Positions 10,034 to 19,610 of a DNA stretch of 27,858 nt are shown here, in pieces (position 1 is the stretch's first letter; each line of letters opens with the position of its first letter). The stretch is taken from NCBI GenBank assembly GCA_027604665.1, contig JADGIZ010000087.1:1-27858 (forward strand), written 5' to 3'. Made by a program: the position numbers and the translations under genes. Under the pieces are notes generated by a model, which saw nothing but the letters and a program-made list of their open reading frames with translations, ran no database searches and was not told the DNA's origin. The DNA is from Polyrhizophydium stewartii. Its lineage: Eukaryota; Chytridiomycota; Chytridiomycetes; Rhizophydiales.

Positions 10034-11720
10034 TTAAGACGGCGAGGCGCCAGACGCCGGCTGGTCCACTAAGGAGAACCGGCACACAGGGCAGGTGCCT
10101 GCATCGAGCAGAGTCAGCAGCGGACGACAGCGAGCAGCACCTCCGGGCAGCACGCTTCCGCACCGTTGAGCTTGAGCCAGTTGTTGATGCACTCGGGATG
10201 AAATACATGTTTGCATGGCAGTTCAATAGTCGTTTCTTCCTCTGCAAAGTCCTCTTGGCACACGATGCACTCGACATGCACTGTTTGCGGGCAACATCAG
10301 CTCAGGACCGGCGATCCAGGCACCAGAGCGCCGCTCACAGGCGCCTTCACGCTTGAATGGCCTGTGGGGCAGCGTCCGGATCGTCGTCTCGGATGCCGCG
10401 GGTGGGTGCTGACCCTGTGCGTGCTGTTCCATGAGCCGCGTGATGATCTCATCGAACGAGCGCTGGTTGGAGACATAGTCCCCAGGATCGCCGAGGATCT
10501 CCAGAATGTTGCTCTCTCCGCCGAGCATCACGCCCAACTGCTGCAGCATCCTTGACATCGGAGATAGCACCCCGAAACGCATCTGTCAGCATGCTTCTGG
10601 GGCATCAAGCCTCAACACCGGCCACCTACGCCATCATCATATACTGCTGCAAGTTGGCCGAGCTGCGCGACCCGGGCGCTTCGTCGGAGCCCTCGGCGCC
10701 GTCGGCAGCCGCGGACGAGGCACCCTGACGGCGCGACGACTGGGACGGGTCGGATGTTTCGGGCATCGGCGGCCGGCTCCTGCGGTGCGATGCAGATCAG
10801 CAGCAGAACTCGGAGGAACGGCGTGCACGATCCGATGCGCGGCGGCAGCCGCATCCGCATCGGCACCGGCAGCCGCATCGAAGCCGACACGCAGCGCTGT
10901 CGAAGGCGGCCGAAACTCACGCCGCCAGGAGTGCCCTCACGAATAGGGCCAGGGGGTCGAGCTCGGCCGATGCATCGCGCTGATCCTGGGTCGACTGGCT
11001 CGCGCCGACATCGCTCGATGTGTCTGCTGCTGCGCCAGGGCTGCGCGGCCTCGTCGAAGATGTCGGCTCGTGCACTCTCCCGAACAAGGGGCCGGTGCTG
11101 AAGGACGTGACAGTCGTCGCAGTCCCAAACGGCGTGCGGATAGTGGTGATCCGGGGGCCTCGCTGGTGCGTGCCGGAGGAGCCATCTGGCGACGCCGACC
11201 TGCCCTGCGCAAGCGGGTTCTCCGACGAGACCGGCCCCGACATGGCTGGGTTCATGAGCTGCCCGAACATGAGCGGGAGCAGGTCCATCGGCGACAGGTT
11301 CCGAGCACCCGAGGGCGGATCGAACGGCCCCCGGCCGCCGGTGGACTGTGTTCCGACGAATGCGAGCGGAATGCCGAAAGCTTCCAGGTCGTCTTCCAGC
11401 TCGTTGTCGCCGACCTGCAGCAGCCGGCAGCGGCACGCAGGCGCAGCGTGGACGTGCAGCAGGTCGCACATGCGCGCACGGGACGGTCGTGCCACGGTGG
11501 TCGAGTCGTCGGGAGGAGCGAGGGTCAGCAACAGGCCAGGGCCTTGCGACCGCCGAAAGCAACGCTCGAGGGCGTTGCGTGCCTCGAGGGGACACCACGC
11601 CGGCCACAGCACCTCCTCTACAAAGTCTGACCCGCATTGCGGGCATATGACGACGTCGGGGATGTCGGTACGGGCGTCGACTCGGGCCTGGCACTGGTGG
11701 CAGAAGTGCGGGCCAGACAT
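10034..11720 (-). CDS. RING-H2 E3 ubiquitin ligase, RNF115/RNF126-like
   Basis: Ubiquitin ligase resembling RNF126/RNF115 (BCA2). Exons: 11720-10921, 10779-10630, 10550-10339, 10280-10164, 10098-10034, giving 447 residues if exon 1 is unbroken. The N-terminus carries a zinc ribbon: C7-x2-C10 and C26-x2-C29 (FCHQC, ICPQC), followed by DFVEE as in RNF126. The middle is Ser/Pro/Ala-rich. A region matching the RNF126 pre-RING segment follows (DPGDYVSNQRSFDEIITRLM, then PPAASETTIRTLP). The RING-H2 is ECIVCQEDF, LPCKHVFHPECINNWL and TCPVCR, split by an intron just before TCPVCR. A 198-base stretch inside exon 1 (11612-11415) looks intron-like but is in frame; removing it would give 381 residues. 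It is divergent from, and almost abuts, the OB-fold gene. Confidence 0.92.
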
Positions 11721-11756
11721 GCGGTTGATGGATGTGTGGTCAAACCAAACTTTGCC

Positions 11757-12626
11757 ATGTCGAGCGACTTTGCCACGATCGTCAGCGCCGTGCTGCCGTC
11801 CGCCGTGTGCGTCGCTCGGCCCGCGCCGCACCGCCCGGGCTCGCCGCGAGCCGCTGCCGCATGCTGACGCCGCAGCGGTCCAACAGGCGGCGGCGGTGCG
11901 CCGACTGCGGCACGCCCACACACATCGACCCGCGCGTCCTCGAGCTTGCCAGCTTCTTCTGCGACACCTGCGTCCGACACACGGAGCTGACTCGCAGGTA
12001 CATGCTGCGGGTGCGTCCGGCAAATCCCTGTGCCCATGATCGGCGGCTGCATTGCTAAAGCAGGACATGCACTTTCTCTGGGCTGCAGCTGACGCTGCTG
12101 CTATCGGACTCGACGCTCCTGGCGACAGTCGCCTTTGACGGCGTTGCCGAGGAACTCATCGGCGCGGACCCGTATGCGCTCGACCAGGTGCACCAGCGAA
12201 CGACCCCCTGCGCCGCTCATTCATGTATCTTCCTGCTGATATATGCAGCTCTTGCAGATGGCGTGCGACCATCCGCGCGCGCTCGCATTCATTGAGCAGA
12301 TGCTCGTGCCGACTCCTGTGCGCTTCGAGCTTGCGCCGCCAAAGAGCCAAGGCGATGAGGCCGCTGAACGTTACGGAGTGGGCGCCGCTTCTGCGGCTCT
12401 CGCCGATGGTTTGGCGCCTCAGCCCCAACCCCAGCCCCGCCGGTTGTTCCTACCCGACCGGACGCTCAACTACATTGCGCCGCTCTTCAGGCGCATGCCG
12501 CCGTTCCAGGCATTCCATGCAGCGCATGGGCTCGGATCTGCAAGCGACACGAAGCGGGCGCCGGATGTGCCTGCAGTTGATCTGCGAGTGCCAAAACGCT
12601 CTCATATGGACGCAGCATATAATTGA
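11757..12626 (+). CDS. Small zinc-ribbon OB-fold protein (RPA1 DBD-C/POT1-like), function unknown
   Basis: Exons 11757-11804, 11876-12010, 12089-12187, 12249-12626 encode 219 residues. A C-x2-C-x17-C-x2-C zinc ribbon (C24, C27, C45, C48; RRCADCGT to FFCDTC) is followed by RRYMLRLTLLLSDSTLLATV, then AFDGVAEELIGADPYAL. This pattern of zinc ribbon, OB strands with a Ser/Thr-Asp turn, and FDxxAEELxG matches the DBD-C region of RPA1 and related single-stranded-DNA-binding OB folds (POT1, MEIOB and SHLD2 types). The C-terminal part (MACDHPRALAFIEQML, then a Pro/Gln-rich stretch) is not recognised. All junctions keep frame. It is much shorter than RPA1 or POT1 and lacks other visible OB domains, so a DNA-binding role is inference. 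An ArfGAP is a weaker alternative. Confidence 0.5.
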
Positions 12627-12640
12627 TATATTTTGTTTGC

Positions 12641-12646
12641 AATAAA
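12641..12646 (+). terminator. Polyadenylation signal AATAAA
   Basis: A perfect AATAAA hexamer begins 15 bases after the OB-fold gene's TGA, in an AT-rich patch (TTTTGTTTGC before it) that stands out from the GC-rich surroundings. It is the only canonical signal I found close downstream of a stop codon in this window. Confidence 0.7.
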
Positions 12647-12840
12647 CTGTGTAGATCGCCGAGAGCTCCTATGTGGAGTTTCGTGTCCTCGTCGAGGAAC
12701 GAAGGCGACTTATTTCGTGCAGCCGGTTCACAGTGTGTTGCGAGAAATCTCGCGGAACACTCGGCTTCCAATGGATTTCACGGGCGTGAAGCTTTAAACG
12801 ACAGGCAATCCGTCCGCCGACTTTGACCTCGCCGCCTCCA

Positions 12841-15800
12841 ATGCCGACTGAGCCGCCCAGGGAAGCCGTGCTCAACCGTCTCATATGCGAGGTGGCCTAA
12901 TCCGTTGGTCTGTAAGGGGTGGTGGAGATGCGGCCCAAGCTAACGAGACTTGACGCTCCACGGCGACACCCCACTACTGATGCCAACAACATACGCACGT
13001 TGCCACCGAGCGGCGCCAGTATCTCTCGCAAGGCGGGTACCGCACAAGCCTCGCAGCCTTTGAAGCTGAGGCTTCGCAGCGCTCGCTGCTGCTACCAGAG
13101 GCCGACGCCAAGTCATACGAGCAGCGCGCAGCCGAGGTTGACCGCATGTTGCGGCCTGCAGGTTGGAGGCGACGCGCGTCGCTGACAGCAACAAACCCGC
13201 ACATCGTCGTCGCCGCGCTCCAACAACAAACCAAACTCACTCGCAAAGGCACAGCTTCTGTCGGCGTTCCACGACGGAGATCGGCAGCTATTCTTTGCCT
13301 TGTGGGATGGCCAGTTTCCCGAGCGCGTGCGCCAGGCGGATCCGGGCATGCAGCGTCTCGAGTTCATGCTCAGCGTCTACTTTGCCGTGTACCCGCTCCT
13401 CAGCAGCGTCGCGCATCCGCAGGTGAGAGGCCACAGGGATGGGGAGCCATGTCTTGGGCAACATTCTTGCCGCAAGCGGAAGCTTACTTTCAGACCATGC
13501 AGTCGTACAAGCTCGAAAGCACGATGGACGCATTCAAAAAGTTCCTTGAAACTCGCGGCGCCGAGCTCTGCAAGACATCGCAATTCCTGCAGTACTATGC
13601 GCTGCCATACGTTCCTGATCCGCGTCAGCATCCGTCATTCCAGGACATCTTTTCTGCTCATTGGGTCGGCGAAATCGGTGGCCGTCTCCAACAGTTCCTC
13701 GACAAGGCGCTTGCTTCTGGCGATGGACGTCCGCGACTCCTTACGCTGCTCGATGGACAGGCAAGTCGCAGAGTGATTTGAATCGAAGATCTTGCAAAAC
13801 CAGCAATACTGACGCAACGCAATAGCAGGGCACTCGGGCCGCGCAGGATGCTCAGCGTGCGTATGCCTCGGAGGTGCTGATGGTTGAGGATCCGAGCGAG
13901 CTGAACTATGAGTGGCACGCAGACTCATCGCAAGAAGTGCAGCATCTCAAACGCCAGCTTGCCGAGAAAGAAATGGCCGACGAGCGAACGCGATCGAAGT
14001 TGAGATACCTGCAGGTAAGCGCCATGCTTGAGCCGCCGTGCCCAGCCTCGTGCTAACCCAGCAACAGTCGGATTACCACAATCTCATCACAATCGCCTCG
14101 GAGCTTGTCCACACACTGGCGTCATGCATCAATGGAGAAAAGGTTTGCGTGATCATCGGCTTGTTGTATTGCTGCAACGGCCTGACCTGCACGCACGGGC
14201 TTGGCACGCAGATCACTCCCCAATACCTCTCGTCGATTGTCCAGAAGCTCTCTGCATTCAAGCGCGGCACGCAGCAGCATCGAGCGCAGTACCAGAGCCA
14301 TCAGCAGCAGATTCAGCACCAACAGCAGCAACAACAACGGATTCAGCCAGCACAAACGCAGCAGTCATCAATTGTCCAGAACTCGGCACCCACGCCTGTC
14401 GCGGCCATGAAGCCACCGGCACCCGTCGCGGCGTGCGTTGGATGGCGCTTTCTATGATGCCGCCTGAAATCGGCTGACAATCGCAGTCAACAGAAACACT
14501 GGGCTGCGGCCATCGATTACTGGTGCCTCTTCGCCTCATCATCAGGTGGACCCGGCGGGGTATTCAATTCCGATCGAGCAGCGGCTCGACTACGCCGCCG
14601 TGACGCAATCCCTGCTGGCCGAAGCCTCGAGTGTGCCGACTGCGCGTCACCAGGCGTTCTTGCTGCAGGCTCTTCGACTCGTGAGTGCTGTGTTGTCGCG
14701 CTGAATGGAGATCGGCGACTTCAGCTGACCGTACTGCTTGATCTTTCAAAGCGCCTGATGCGAGCGCCTACTGGAGCAGCACGGCGCGTCGTGCTTCACT
14801 CGTTCATTGCCAACGACCTTCTCGGCGTCCGCAACGCAAGAGGCTTGGTTCAACACACACTGGAAGGCCCGTCAGCAATCGTCAAGGAGCAGCTTTCGCG
14901 CCTTTTGAACGTCATCGCCACCGACTGTGCTGGCCGCGAGTACCTGATGTCCAGAGGCGCGTACCTCGTTGCGATCTTGATCTCCGCGATGCGCGGTGAG
15001 GCAGAAGACTCCGAGTTCCGCCAAAACCTCCTGGGCACATTGCAGAAGCTGTCCCTGCGGCAAGTGCTGTGTTGGCCGCCAGATTTTTCTCGGGTCGCTG
15101 GCTGACGCCTCACTTATTTGCACCGGACCAGCCGCGCAGGCCAGTCGATTATGAACAGCCAGATGACAATTACGTACTTGCAAAACTTGCTCAAAGACCT
15201 TGACACGCTTTCGGACTACACCATCGAGTACGGCTCGGCGCTGCTCATGAATCTGTGTCTCCGCACGCGCGGCAAGCAGGAGTGTGCACAAGACCCAGGT
15301 CTGACGCTTGCGATCCTCAACGAGCTCATCGAGCATGACAACATTCAAGTCAAAACATATGTCAATGGCGCGCTCTACAGCCTGCTTTCTGAGCCTGCGA
15401 TACGCGAGCAAGCACGCGCCATCGGGATGGAGGAGCAACTCAAGTACCTGCGCCAGGTCTCGGACGAGCAGCTCGTCAAGCAGATCGACTTTGTGATCGA
15501 GAAGCTTACGTCTGGTGCGTGGCAGATATCACTGCTCGGGTTTATGCACGATATTTTCTTGTGCTGACCAGAGATGCATGCGCGAACAGAGGAGGATGTC
15601 AGCGACACTGTTTCCGAAGACGGCGAGGAAGATGACACCGTCGACGACGAGGTTGGACGCGTGCGCAACGAGTTCCAAGCGTTAACGCGCTGCAAGCTGA
15701 CGCAACGGTTGCAGGACGACTTGCCGCTGTTTGAGGAAGATGGCCCCGAGGAGATCTTTTCGGGCGACGGAAGCGAGCTTGTTGGAGATGCTCTCCTCGA

Positions 15801-16571
15801 GACGTATGCACCAAAGGTCGGCTCAATTCTGCGCCACATGCTGATTCTCGATGAATGAGCAGCAGCTGACAAGGCGATGCATCGGTGCAGCAATCGGACT
15901 CGACGTGGCCAGCGGCGGCGGGAAGCAGCACGCAGAGCCGGCCGCGGCTATCTCACGCGTCAATCAATTCGTCGAACGACTTCAAACGAGCCATGACGCC
16001 ATCTCGCCCGCCGACCCCGAGTGTGGCTAGGCGCACGCCCGCCGGACCACCGGCCACCGATCCTGCCGGTCGCGCATCAGTTAGCCTGGCACGCCCTGGC
16101 GGGATGGCGGTTGCAAGCGATGATCACGTTGCCGGTGCAGATGGCATTGGCACACCTGCGTCAGGCCCGTCCATGAGCCTCGAGCAGCTCAAGGCGATTG
16201 CGGCGCAGGTTCAGCAAAGCGGACGGCCCAAGAGCGCAAGCAAGCGCACCAATCCAAATGTGCCCAAGACCAAGGAGCAGAAGGCCGAGTTTGACCTGGC
16301 ATTCTCGACGCGGCCCAAGCTGCCGCGCACGCCGCAGCCTGTTGGGTCGTCGGAAGACCTGGCGATGAACGCGGGCGGTGCCCAGCTCGCAGGCTCGTCG
16401 AGCGTTGGAGGGAGCCATCCGAACTTGTACGCGCTCGCGCAAGGCCCCGGTGCGCAGGCCGGCGCGCACAGCGGACGAAGCAGCAGCCTCGGCCAGATTC
16501 ACGGAGCCCCGAGCCACGGGCTCCTGAGCGCGGCGCAGAGCCGCACGCTCAGCAGACTCTCGCAATACTGA
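12841..16571 (+). CDS. ARMC9: ARMC9-like LisH and armadillo-repeat ciliary protein
   Basis: Orthologue of ARMC9, a basal-body/ciliary-tip protein linked in humans to Joubert syndrome. Twelve exons: 12841-12891, 13020-13136, 13255-13422, 13494-13760, 13829-14014, 14068-14142, 14212-14432, 14494-14680, 14725-15059, 15132-15514, 15572-15816, 15891-16571; 971 residues. LisH lies at about 10-40 (LNRLICEYLSQGGYRTSLAA). Next come the conserved AFHDGDRQLFFALW and FLQYYALPYVPDPRQHPSF segments, a coiled coil, and SDYHNLITIASELVHTL. Armadillo-like helices include YTIEYGSALLMNLCLR and YVNGALYSLLSEPAIREQAR. An acidic stretch (EDGEEDDTVDDE) and a disordered tail with STRPKLPRTP follow. Introns at 13761 and 15060 start GCAAGT (GC-AG class); frame and alignment to ARMC9 demand them. 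The donor of exon 2 (13137) and the acceptor of exon 3 (13255 or 13249) are the least certain sites. Confidence 0.93.
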
Positions 16572-16626
16572 GCCTTCTGTCGTCATCCATCCGCCATAAA
16601 GCGATCCGTAATGTTGGCAATCAGGT

Positions 16627-18098
16627 CTATTCAAACTCGCTGGGTTGGTCGTCGGGGTCGTGGGCCTCGAGTGTTTCCGCGTTGGCGTCCAGCCGCATGA
16701 AAGCAGATCTGGAAGCCACGTGCGTACTCGAGAGCGTCGAGCCGCCGACGGCAGTTCTCGCGGGGCTGCCAGACTGATCCAGATGCGGATCGTGTGCATC
16801 TCCGAGATAACTGCCGTCGTAGTCGTCAATCGTTTGCTCGTCGTCGCCAACGGCAGTTGACGTGTGCGGGCGGAACGGCGGCTGCTGATAGACAAACGTC
16901 TCGGTAAACTCATGGAGGAGCTGCCCGGAGAGGATTTGCTGGTCTGCGAGGCGGTCCTGGAAGAACGAAACGAGCATGAACATCTGTGCAGGCGTGTCAG
17001 AAGGACGGCATCGACGGGAGAGATCAAAGGCACGCTTGCCGAGAAACCCACCATGAAAGCCGTGAGATACGCAACTGGTAAGTAAAAGTACCAGTTGCTG
17101 AGATTGGTGCCATATAGAATGGCGACCTGAGGCGGCGAGAACCAACAGAACAGGCTGAGCGAGCCGTCTGAAGGGTTCCACACACGCACGACCCACTTGT
17201 CCTCAGTCCCATCGCCATCTGCCTGGCCGGACAAGGACTTGGGCTTCTCGAGAAGAAGAGACCATAAACGCGCAAGCACTGACCCAGGCGCCTTTGGCTG
17301 CTGACTGCGAGGCGGCGAGGCAGCAGCGGCAGCGGCAGCAGATGCGTCGTCGACCTCGCCAAAGTCGTGCGCTGTTTGGACCTTGCAGATCTTGGCGTTT
17401 CTGCTGCGGACGATCCACTGCGTGTCGCCAGGGTATCTTGGCTGTTGGGTGAAGCACGTCAGCTTGCGGGCCTGGTCGACTCTGGCGAGGGTGGGAGAGG
17501 TCCCACCTGGGTTGGTTGCTTGAAAAGCACGATCGAGCGCGACCTGGTAAACATGACGACGGTATTGACGACCGAGATTCCGACGAGAACAAGCTCGATC
17601 ATGGTAAACTGCCTCTTGGTCAGCGGTACCGCGCAAGCGGTCCAGGCCGCCGGCGCCAGTCGCACTCACAGGCGAGATGCTCTTGCCAGACCACAAGGCG
17701 CCGAGCAGCGAGGCTGCCGGCTGCGGGCTCAGCTCCTCCAGCCAGGTCTTGGAGGCCCGTGACAGCGCGAGCAGCTCGTCGGCGTCGGTTAGGACCTCGT
17801 CGCGATAGACCTTGATGAGCAGATAGAGCAGGTTGCACAGCGCTGCGAGCGGGAAGCTGCGCGCACGGGTGCGTCAGCTGCCGGGCAGAGCGGCAACGGC
17901 GACAGCGTGATTCCCGCCCGACCTGGCCCGCGCAAACAAGGCCTCCTTGTCAAGGCCGGCCCACCACTCGCCGGCGAGCATGAGCCAGTCGAGGGGCATC
18001 GTGCGCAGGCGCACGAGCAGCGGCTCGTGGCGGACGTGGCGCGGGCGGCGCCGCGCGTAGGGGGTGCCCGGCGTGCGGGGCGTTCGCGGCGGAGGCAT
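16627..18098 (-). CDS. NUR1: Nur1/Mug154-like nuclear rim protein (DUF2418)
   Basis: Inner nuclear membrane protein family (yeast Nur1, fission yeast Mug154) tied to heterochromatin and rDNA anchoring. Exons: 18098-17923, 17856-17670, 17608-17507, 17441-17052, 16983-16627; 403 residues, in frame throughout. Family hallmarks: MPLDWLMLAGEWW near the N-terminus, a first membrane helix (FPLAALCNLLYLLIKVY), and a second (IELVLVGISVVNTVVMF) followed by basic TRSRSIVLFK. WVVRVWNPSDGSLSLFCWFS then matches the Nur1 motif around VWDP and LFCLFSP. A hydrophobic stretch and the pattern QQILSGQLLHEFTETFVYQQ correspond to the Nur1 ending. The C-terminal tail is acidic. The identification rests on motif recall, not a search. 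It converges on ARMC9 with 55 bases between stop codons and is divergent from the hydroxylase gene. Confidence 0.78.
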
Positions 18099-18362
18099 TC
18101 GTGATCGTGGGAGAAGCGGCGAGTCGCGAGCGACGCTGAGCTTGGCCCAGGATGGGGGCTGACCCGCTCAACGTCGCCGGGCCTCCATCACGCGACCGTA
18201 CACCGTTGCCCATCTGGATGATCTCACCAGGGCCCTCATCTACCGGGGTCTCTGTCGCCGGCAGCATCGCCAGCCTGCGAGTCTGCCGCGCCACCGGCAG
18301 TCCAAGCCCTCATCCAAAGCAGCTTGTGCAACCTTCCTGCTCCCGAACAAAAGCCCCGCGTG
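18099..18362. promoter_or_regulatory. Shared promoter region between Nur1-like and hydroxylase genes
   Basis: These 264 bases lie between two divergent start codons (18098 minus, 18363 plus) and must hold both promoters and 5' UTRs. A repeated GACTCGCCC motif starts just inside the hydroxylase coding region. No TATA box is evident. Confidence 0.45.
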
Positions 18363-19462
18363 ATGACGACCGACTCGCCCGACTCGCCCGACCCGACGCC
18401 GACTGGCTCGCCCCCGCACGACCCCGCCAAGAAACAGGCGTCACCGCCGCTGCTGCTGCGATGGCTCGGCCTGCCCAAGGAGGCCGAAGTCGGGGCGGTG
18501 ATGCCGGTCCTGGTCGTCGCCTGCGCTACTGTCGCACCACCGCTATGGGAGCACGTGCGCACGACGTTCACGGATCATACGGTCGTCTTCTGGGGAACGT
18601 TCTTTGTCTCCAACGGCTTCTACTGGGGCTATTCTGCGCTCATGGCCCTGCTCGACCTGGCCGAGTTCCCGCGCGCGCTCTGGCGCTTCAAGATCCAGCC
18701 AGCCAAGAAGCCGACCCTGGCACAGTACCGCAAGGCGTCGGCTCGTGCACTCCTGCTCCAAGTCGTCGTCAACTTGCCGCTGATTGTTCTGCTTGACCGC
18801 TATCTCTGCCAGTGGTCGGGCCGCAACATCCTCGCCGAGGAGCTGCCATCGCCGCTGGAGCTTGTAAAGCACCTGCTCGTCTTTGCCGTCATCGAGGAAG
18901 TTGGATTCTACTACGGCCACCGCCTGCTGCACTCGCCGCGGCTGTACCGGCTCATCCACAAGAAGCACCACGAGTTCACGGCCCCAATCGGCGTCGCAGG
19001 TGCGTGCAACTGACTCGGGAGCAGCCTCGCGACTGCCAGCTGACATGCCTTTGCCCGTGCCAATGCCTCAGCCACGTACGCGCACCCGATCGAGCACCTC
19101 TTGTCAAACTTGTTGCCCCTGATTATCGGCCCACTGGTCATGGGATCGCACATCCTGGTATTTTGGGCTTGGATCACGATTGGTGCGCGCTGGCTCCAAA
19201 CGCTCTCTGGCGACGATGTCGAGATGCTGACGCGGAGAGTTGTGCAGCCCAATTCACAACCATCAACTCGCACTGCGGCTTCTACTTCCCAGGCTTCCCG
19301 ACTCCGCTCGCCCACGACTACCACCACCAGGTCTTCAACGCAAACTACGGCGTTCTCGGAATCCTGGACGGCCTGCACGGCACACGCGGCAACTTTCTGC
19401 GCTGGCAGGAAAGCTGGCTCTCCGGCGTGCATGTTTCCGAGACTGGCAAGCCTCGCGAGTGA
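18363..19462 (+). CDS. Fatty acid hydroxylase/sterol C-4 methyl oxidase superfamily enzyme (FAXDC2-like)
   Basis: Membrane-bound di-iron oxygenase of the fatty acid hydroxylase superfamily (ERG25, ERG3 and FAXDC2 relatives), probably in the endoplasmic reticulum. Exons 18363-18999, 19072-19182, 19248-19462 give 320 residues. The histidine clusters that bind iron are present: HRLLH (H186), HKKHHEF (H199) and HDYHH (H272). Also seen are APIGVAATYAHPIEH after the second box, and NSHCGFYFPGFPTPLAHDYH with FNANYGVLGILDGLHGT, as in FAXDC2/sterol oxidase proteins. Three or four hydrophobic segments precede the first box. Both introns start GTGCG and have CTGAC branch motifs. The start is the first ATG before a Pro/Ser/Asp-rich leader. 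The substrate (sterol or sphingolipid) cannot be fixed; FAXDC2-like is favoured over ERG25. Confidence 0.88.
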
Positions 19463-19610
19463 GCGCAGCGCCGCTGGCAATGAAACCGGATGGCCCATGA
19501 CTCCACACGTGCTGCGATGCGTCCCGGATTCCGGTCCGCGCCCTCAGGTCGGGAGTGCCGACAGCGGCACTTCCGGCTGAGCGCCTGCCTGCCTGCCGGC
19601 GACGACGACC

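Noticed and set aside
10583..10629. A 47-bp intron in the RING gene ending at the first AG (10583-10584)
   Set aside because: The AG is only two bases past the branch A and joining there causes an early stop. The acceptor at 10551-10552 keeps frame and matches RNF126.
10612..11694. 360-residue minus-strand frame overlapping the RING ligase
   Set aside because: It covers intron and exon sequence of the RNF126-like gene in another frame and shows no family motif.
11876..12010. ArfGAP zinc finger
   Set aside because: The C-x2-C spacing is 17 rather than 16, and the conserved Trp and Arg residues of ArfGAP are absent. The following RYMLR-LTLLLSDST pattern fits an OB fold better.
16161..17696. 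511-residue minus-strand frame spanning ARMC9 and Nur1-like genes
   Set aside because: Only the part matching the Nur1 exon at 17441-17052 is real; the remainder reads through introns and antisense to the ARMC9 tail.
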